Shown here one piece after another: positions 6,184 to 10,546 of a stretch of DNA of 10,546 bases. Location: NCBI GenBank assembly GCA_030699345.1, contig JAUYMX010000063.1:1-10546 (forward strand), written 5' to 3'. Below the pieces are notes generated by a model. The model searched no databases and had not been told where the DNA came from. It saw nothing but the letters and a program-made list of their open reading frames with translations. Source of the stretch: Methylococcaceae bacterium. GTDB taxonomy: Bacteria > Pseudomonadota > Gammaproteobacteria > Methylococcales > Methylomonadaceae. Both the position numbers and the translations under genes were made by a program. Position 1 is the first letter of the stretch, and every line of letters begins with the position of its first letter.

Positions 6184-6240
6184 TCTCCTTAGACACAAGC
6201 ATATTGTGCCGCCTATGTTGGCTCCTGACGACTAAGGAGA
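6184..6240 (+). promoter_or_regulatory. Branched stem-loop in the spacer before paralogue 2
   Basis: TCTCCTTAG (6184-6192) and CTAAGGAGA (6232-6240) form a perfect 9-bp outer stem. Inside are CACAA/TTGTG (6194-6198 with 6204-6208) and a 3-bp GCC/GGC hairpin (6211-6222). The right arm contains AAGGAG, a perfect anti-16S sequence, but it lies about 43 bases from the next ATG, too far to serve it directly. The structure could hold a standby ribosome site or serve as a regulator binding site. Confidence 0.4.
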
Positions 6241-6283
6241 GGTTTCATTTTGCAATCTTCCAAGCAGTACTCGCGAGGATGTT

Positions 6284-7105
6284 ATGAGCACTACAACTAG
6301 AAAAAACACCCATGCAAGCTCATTGCTATGGGCAACAGTTATCAATTTAATGCTGGTATGCACCAGTGCCAATGCAACGATTTTGAATGCGCCAACCAAT
6401 GGCACCTTCACCATGAATCTCGATCGCAACGCGCTGGCGCCTTACGCTGGTGGTTATTATCTATCCAGCTTTTGGGATAACGCCGCATCCGATCACACTA
6501 CGCTAACAAATAGCGGTGATCATTTTATCGGCCAGCTCAGTACCACGGAAATTTCGGCAGTTAATCGGGTTTTCAATTTAACCGCTATTGGCACTGATCC
6601 AACTAACCAAGCCAATCAGCGCTTTGTCAAAGCGACTTCCGCCAACTTCAGCATCGATTCGGACACTTTTTCTGGTGTTGCGGGCGCCAAAATTGGCATG
6701 ACTGGCTTGCAAGGTTTCTATGCACCGAATTGGCCACCCAGCGGCGCCGGCTTGGTAAACGGCGATTTTTCCGTTCAGTTTGATATTGCCAGACAAGATC
6801 AGGGCCGCACGGGTTGGTATTTAGCTAACAACATTTACTTCACCATGGCGGTATACGACTTCAGTAATTTAAGCATTGCTTTTACCGATGCTAACAACTG
6901 GCGCTTGAGCGGCGATTTATTGATGTCGCCGGAAAACGGCGGCATGCTGCAAGGCGCTTCCCTTAACAATGTCGGCGGCTTTTGTCTGGGCGCCGGTTCC
7001 TACGCCGGTTGCGGACACGTGTCGACAGTCCCCATTCCAGCCGCTGCTTGGTTATTTATCAGCGGATTAATTGGTTTTGCGGGCATCGCAAGCCGCAAGC
7101 GATAA
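6284..7105 (+). CDS. VPxPA-CTERM secreted surface protein, paralogue 2
   Basis: The product has 273 residues. The start is supported by GAGG at 6275-6278, five bases before the ATG. A signal peptide covers about 1-31 (cleavage after SANA). The sorting tail at 249-273 is VPIPAAAWLF, a hydrophobic helix and a short basic end, ASRKR. The body resembles that of the following gene closely: MNLDRNAL against LNLNRDAI near the mature N-terminus, a FWDNAAS against FYDASAAS segment, TTEISAV against SDEISAV, a Gly-containing KIGMTGL against SIGLGGV, and GRTGWYLANNIYF against GRSGWIITNHIGF. The fold is probably a beta-sandwich; I see no catalytic motif. Two cysteines near the end (FCLGAGSYAGC) could form a disulfide in the periplasm or outside. 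It is an exported surface protein whose function is unknown. Confidence 0.85.
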   Translation: MSTTTRKNTHASSLLWATVINLMLVCTSANATILNAPTNGTFTMNLDRNALAPYAGGYYLSSFWDNAASDHTTLTNSGDHFIGQLSTTEISAVNRVFNLTAIGTDPTNQANQRFVKATSANFSIDSDTFSGVAGAKIGMTGLQGFYAPNWPPSGAGLVNGDFSVQFDIARQDQGRTGWYLANNIYFTMAVYDFSNLSIAFTDANNWRLSGDLLMSPENGGMLQGASLNNVGGFCLGAGSYAGCGHVSTVPIPAAAWLFISGLIGFAGIASRKR

Positions 7106-7128
7106 CATCACACGACAAGAGAAAAATC

Positions 7129-7983
7129 ATGAATATAAAAAAACATCCAATTGTTAGCCCGGTATTTACTATCAGCGCAGCTATCGTTTTCAGTGCGATT
7201 CTTTCAACAACTACGCAAGCTGCGACGGTAAGCGGTGGCGCGCTGATCCTGAATTTAAACCGGGACGCCATCATCGCCGGGGTAGATACAGACAACTTTC
7301 CCGATGCGCCTACTGTCGATTTTCCGGTGTGCTGCAGGCCATCCCTGTATTTGGAAGAGTTTTATGACGCGTCTGCCGCATCAAAAACGTTTGCCCAGTT
7401 GAGGTCGGACAACACGCCCGATCTTTATGACCTCGAGTCCGATGAAATTTCCGCAGTCGGGCTTCAATATGCCGTCAACGGCTCAACTATCACTGCAAAT
7501 CCGGGAGGTCGTCAAAATAGAGCGACCGATTTTTCATTCGATCCCAACGATTTGTTGGGCACAGCCACCGGCAGTATCGGCCTGGGCGGGGTAACACGTT
7601 GGCGGGTCGATGTGGCGCCGCCCAGTAATCGTGTATTGCTAGGCGATATGACCCTGGAATATGACCCAACAGAAGAAGGCCGCACATCTGGCCGCTCCGG
7701 CTGGATTATTACCAACCACATCGGTTTTGATGCGGGTGCATTTGAGTTATTCGATGTGACCACTCTGCTGGTTGGTGACAGCCTGACGATAAACGGCAAT
7801 TTGGGCTTTGGCTGGGGCTTCGATCATCTGGGTGCCACAGACGCACGCTTGAGTGATGCGCGCATCGGCACGTTCAGCTTTCAAACCACTGTGGTACCGG
7901 TGCCTGCAGCCGCTTGGTTGTTCGTTAGCGGCTTAGCCGGACTCGTCGTCAGCAGCCGTTCTAAAACAAAGACTGTGTCATGA
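7129..7983 (+). CDS. VPxPA-CTERM secreted surface protein, paralogue 3
   Basis: The open frame extends upstream to 6982, but that part overlaps paralogue 2 and encodes no signal peptide. The ATG at 7129 gives a clean one (MNIKKHP, cleavage near TTQA, residue 31), so I use it: 284 residues, 23 bases after the previous stop. The body is collinear with paralogue 2 (see matched motifs there), with an insertion of about 20 residues after the first strand. This insertion contains an adjacent cysteine pair (FPVCCRPS, 68-69). The sorting tail at 256-284 starts VPVPAAAWLFVSGL. It ends SSRSKTKTVS, a looser basic tail than the RRK of paralogue 1. Its stop overlaps the start of the next gene by four bases (ATGA), indicating coupled translation. 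The function is unknown; it is probably surface-anchored by the same exosortase as its neighbours. Confidence 0.84.
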   Translation: MNIKKHPIVSPVFTISAAIVFSAILSTTTQAATVSGGALILNLNRDAIIAGVDTDNFPDAPTVDFPVCCRPSLYLEEFYDASAASKTFAQLRSDNTPDLYDLESDEISAVGLQYAVNGSTITANPGGRQNRATDFSFDPNDLLGTATGSIGLGGVTRWRVDVAPPSNRVLLGDMTLEYDPTEEGRTSGRSGWIITNHIGFDAGAFELFDVTTLLVGDSLTINGNLGFGWGFDHLGATDARLSDARIGTFSFQTTVVPVPAAAWLFVSGLAGLVVSSRSKTKTVS

Positions 7984-9722
7984 CTAAGCCGATTCGAGCT
8001 CTGAAAAATAATCAGCTAACGCAAAGTGCTCGATTCAGTAGCCTGTTGTTAGCGTCTTTAGCAATATCTACCTTACAGGCCGCGCCAGCCCCTGTCGTTA
8101 ACTTGGGCTCTTACAACAGTCATCAGATCAATATCGATGTCTTCGGGCAAAACATTCCAGGCGACCGAGGCAACGAGCCCACGATCGCCATTAATCCGCT
8201 TAACCCGGCCAATATCGTTATAGGCTGGCGCCTGTTCGATTCTCCACCAACAGCAGTGAAATATGGTGGCGTTGGCGTTAGTTTTGATTCCGGCATGAGT
8301 TGGAGCAACACCAGGCTCCCGGCATTACCAGGGCAAACCCGCACCGATCCGGTATTGGATGTCGATGCCGACGGTAATTTTTATTACCAATCATTAGGTT
8401 TAGGCGGTGAAGACCGGACGTCGGTATTTAAATCCAGCGACGGCGGCGTGAACTGGTCGGAACCGGTATTTCAGTTTAATGGTGACAAAAACTGGCTCGC
8501 CATCGATAAAACCGGTGGACCTAGTGACGGCATTATCTACAGCACCTGGCGGCGCACCAGTTTCCCGAATCCTGATCCCAACTATGTGCCCAAGTATTTC
8601 ATTCGTTCGACGGATGGCGGCATTAGTTATCAGGAACCGGATGTCGCATTACCGGTTGCCAATTTTGGCTTTGGCAGACTTGCGGTAGGTCCTGACGGTG
8701 ACGTTTATCTGTCCGGGGTGGATGAATCGTTTTTATCTATCAATGCGCTGGGTGTTGTGCGACGCGGGCATTATTTCTTAAAGTCCGGCAACGCCAAGGA
8801 TCCGGAGGCATCACCCACTTTTTCCGCCCAAAAAATCAATATGGGCGGTAACTCGGTGATGATGCTTTCTGAGCAATTGCAGCTGCCAAATGCCCTGGGC
8901 GGTGATGGCGACGTACAAATAGCAACCGACCAATCAGTCGGGCCGATGCGCGGCAATATTTACATGCTGGCGCATGTGGTGCCTTATGATTGGTTACCCG
9001 GTAGCGATCCGTTAAACGTCAATTTCGTGCGCAGTACCGACGGTGGCGACACCTGGTCGGCGCCGATTCGACTCAACGACGATAACCCGAGCGCCAGTTC
9101 ATTTCAGTGGTTTCCAATGTTGAGCGTCGCGCCCAATTCCCGTATTGACGCGGTTTGGTACGATACCCGTAACGGCACCGGCGTTGCGCCGTATCGTTTT
9201 TCACAGCTTTACTACACCTATTCCTGGGACGGCGGGCTGACCTGGAGTAAAAACCAGGCGGTAACCCCTCTCTTCAATACCCATCTGCCTTATAGCTTTA
9301 TCAATGGTGAAGAAAGACCGGCCGATAAAATCGGCGACTATACCCAAATGTTGTCTGATGCCAATGGCGCGCATATCGCTTATACCGGCACCTTTAACGG
9401 CGAGCAGGATGTTTATTACCTGAACATCTTCCCTGACTGTAATGGCAACAAACGCTCCGATGTCCTGGATATTCAGCAACGTCTAAGCGGCGACACCAAC
9501 AGCAACCACGTCCCTGATTCTTGTGAAAACATTGCGGTGCTGGGCGATATAGATGGCGACCGCGATGTCGATCAATTTGACGTTAGCCAAGTCATTGCAG
9601 CCAGAAACAAACCGGCATCCGGGGCAAGCGATCCTAAAGACCTGGACAAAAACGGGGTGATTAATGCCCTGGATGCTAGAAAGCAGACCTTGTTATGCAC
9701 CAGGCCGCGTTGCGCTGTGTAG
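7980..9722 (+). CDS. Secreted five-Asp-box (sialidase-like) propeller protein with C-terminal dockerin-like module
   Basis: The 580-residue product has a long-n-region signal peptide (cleavage near LQA-A, 34). Five Asp-boxes (S-x-D-x-G-x-x-W) follow: SFDSGMSW (101), SSDGGVNW (152), STDGGISY (210, W replaced by Y), STDGGDTW (352) and SWDGGLTW (415). These mark a BNR/sialidase-type beta-propeller. I see neither the FRIP motif nor a convincing arginine triad of true sialidases, so binding rather than hydrolysis is possible. After the propeller comes a DCNGN...VPDSCE segment (486-516) with calcium-loop spacing and two cysteines. Then comes a dockerin-like pair of loops, GDIDGDRDVDQFD (522-534) and DPKDLDKNGVINALDAR (551-567), and an LLCTRPRCA end. 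Unlike its neighbours it has no sorting tail. The likely partner is the cohesin-like protein encoded next. It overlaps the previous gene by four bases. Confidence 0.85.
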   Translation: MTKPIRALKNNQLTQSARFSSLLLASLAISTLQAAPAPVVNLGSYNSHQINIDVFGQNIPGDRGNEPTIAINPLNPANIVIGWRLFDSPPTAVKYGGVGVSFDSGMSWSNTRLPALPGQTRTDPVLDVDADGNFYYQSLGLGGEDRTSVFKSSDGGVNWSEPVFQFNGDKNWLAIDKTGGPSDGIIYSTWRRTSFPNPDPNYVPKYFIRSTDGGISYQEPDVALPVANFGFGRLAVGPDGDVYLSGVDESFLSINALGVVRRGHYFLKSGNAKDPEASPTFSAQKINMGGNSVMMLSEQLQLPNALGGDGDVQIATDQSVGPMRGNIYMLAHVVPYDWLPGSDPLNVNFVRSTDGGDTWSAPIRLNDDNPSASSFQWFPMLSVAPNSRIDAVWYDTRNGTGVAPYRFSQLYYTYSWDGGLTWSKNQAVTPLFNTHLPYSFINGEERPADKIGDYTQMLSDANGAHIAYTGTFNGEQDVYYLNIFPDCNGNKRSDVLDIQQRLSGDTNSNHVPDSCENIAVLGDIDGDRDVDQFDVSQVIAARNKPASGASDPKDLDKNGVINALDARKQTLLCTRPRCAV

Positions 9723-9756
9723 TTCAGTAAATCATATTGTTGAGAGACTTTAAAAG

Positions 9757-10383
9757 ATGATCACAAACAAAATCAGACTATTCATATTGGCAACACTGCT
9801 AATGCTGACCGGCATCACGCAAGCAAGCGTAGCTTCTACTTTTAACCCTACCAGTCTCTTTCTGAGCATTACCCGGATCAGCCAAACCGGCAATTCCGTC
9901 AATGTCGATATTGGCATCTCAGGCTTGGCTTCAGGGGCGGCACCTTCTTTAAGTGGCTACGATGTTAATTTAAGTTTTGATCCCAGCTATTTGTCATTTA
10001 CCGGGGTCGTGTTTGGTGATGCGGCGTTGGGTAATCAACTGGATTTAGCAAGCTTAGGATCAACCACCATCTTCGAATTAGCTGGGGCTGGCATTGTTAA
10101 TCTGTTTGAACTCTCTGGCGATACAGTTGAGGATTTAAACACGCTGCAAGCAGATAGCTTTAACCTGGCGACGGTTACTTTCGATGTGCTCAATGCCGGT
10201 ACCAGTCTATTGCAGCTTGATCTCAATGCCTTAGTCGATGCCGGTGGCAATACCCTGTCTGCCATCACGCTGTCTGCGCCGGTTACCACCGTACCGTTGC
10301 CTTCAGCATTTTTGCTGATGGCACCGGCTTTGGCGGGCTTGATGTGTGCGGGCAAGCGGCGGCAAAAGGATTTTCGCGCCTAA
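9757..10383 (+). CDS. Cohesin-like surface protein with VPLPS-CTERM sorting tail
   Basis: This 208-residue protein starts with a signal peptide (1-27, cleavage near SVA). The body (about 33-173) has the cohesin pattern: VNVDIGISGL (48-57), then LSGYDVNLSFDPSYLSFTGV (65-84), the strand-and-loop signature of cohesins. LATVTFDVLNAG (137-148) and LLQLDLNALVDAGG follow. Residues 179-203 form a sorting tail, VPLPSAFLLM, then a short hydrophobic helix and GKRRQK. Cohesins bind dockerins tightly and in a calcium-dependent way. Here a single cohesin is on a protein predicted to be anchored by an exosortase, directly after a dockerin-bearing protein that lacks an anchor. The obvious inference is a scaffold that holds that protein at the cell surface. 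The gap to the upstream gene is 34 bases. Only a weak GAGAG lies before the ATG. Confidence 0.82.
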   Translation: MITNKIRLFILATLLMLTGITQASVASTFNPTSLFLSITRISQTGNSVNVDIGISGLASGAAPSLSGYDVNLSFDPSYLSFTGVVFGDAALGNQLDLASLGSTTIFELAGAGIVNLFELSGDTVEDLNTLQADSFNLATVTFDVLNAGTSLLQLDLNALVDAGGNTLSAITLSAPVTTVPLPSAFLLMAPALAGLMCAGKRRQKDFRA

Positions 10384-10430
10384 GTCTGTTTGGTATAACG
10401 AGAGCAGTCAACTCAACATCAAAAGCGCCG

Positions 10431-10546
10431 ATGCAAAGCAGATTGGCTAACGTGGTGGTGAGTTCATCGGTTGTTTTACAGATGATGACTGCCAGTGCGG
10501 ATGAGCCGTTAATCTTACCAAGCATGCAGGTGACAGCCAGCCGTTC
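10431..10546 (+). CDS. 5'-terminal fragment of a TonB-dependent outer-membrane receptor
   Basis: An ATG at 10431 opens 38 codons that run off the right edge. They encode a signal-peptide-like start (MQSRLANVVV, cleavage near TASA, residue 23) followed by DEPLILPSMQVTASR. The last part looks like a mature N-terminus with a TonB box (compare the VVTASR-type boxes of BtuB-like receptors). The gene lies 47 bases after the cohesin-like gene on the same strand, so it may belong to the same transcript. There is no strong ribosome binding site, and an alternative start within the GTG run at codons 8-10 cannot be excluded. The plug and barrel lie outside the window, so the ligand is unknown. Confidence 0.6.
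   Translation, partial: MQSRLANVVVSSSVVLQMMTASADEPLILPSMQVTASR

Noticed and set aside
6982..7128. Upstream extension of the third surface gene
   Set aside because: It overlaps the coding end of paralogue 2 and lacks a signal peptide, whereas the ATG at 7129 gives a proper signal peptide.
10283..10525. 80-codon minus-strand open frame at the right edge
   Set aside because: It is antisense to the cohesin sorting tail and to the start of the next receptor gene, with no ribosome binding site or recognisable motif.

Overview
The window reads as a gammaproteobacterial chromosome segment. A Methylococcales-type methanotroph or a relative is my best guess, inferred from the VPxPA-CTERM surface proteins, the FecI/FecR/FecA-type regulon and the palindromic intergenic repeats. 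No universal marker gene is present, so the taxonomy is only an inference. Apart from a truncated gene on the minus strand at the left edge, every gene is on the plus strand.

Left part (1-5097). A minus-strand gene fragment with a strong ribosome binding site diverges from a cell-surface signalling set. The set is an ECF sigma factor of the FecI type (388-921), a FecR-like anti-sigma regulator with one membrane segment (1012-2040), and a TonB-dependent receptor that carries the N-terminal STN signalling domain (about 2620-5097). Two Fur-box-like palindromes lie in the divergent spacer. The roughly 580-base gap between fecR and the receptor is filled with dispersed-repeat relics, including a striking two-hairpin cruciform, and holds no credible gene.

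Right part (5098-10383). A leader resembling a cyclic-di-GMP-I (GEMM) riboswitch precedes a likely operon of secreted surface proteins. Three are diverged paralogues with VPxPA-CTERM (exosortase) sorting tails. The fourth is a five-Asp-box beta-propeller protein that ends in a dockerin-like calcium-binding module and has no sorting tail. The fifth is a small cohesin-like protein that does carry a VPLPS-CTERM tail. Stop/start overlap and short gaps support co-transcription. A pair of hairpins after the first gene may set the ratio of the first protein to the rest.

Right edge (10431-10546). The start of another outer-membrane receptor is visible: a signal peptide followed by a TonB-box-like segment.

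Working model (inference): the cohesin protein is exported and anchored at the surface by an exosortase encoded elsewhere, and it docks the propeller protein by a cohesin-dockerin contact. The whole set would respond to c-di-GMP, the signal that controls attachment and biofilm. Whether the flanking TonB-dependent receptors work with this surface apparatus cannot be decided from the sequence.
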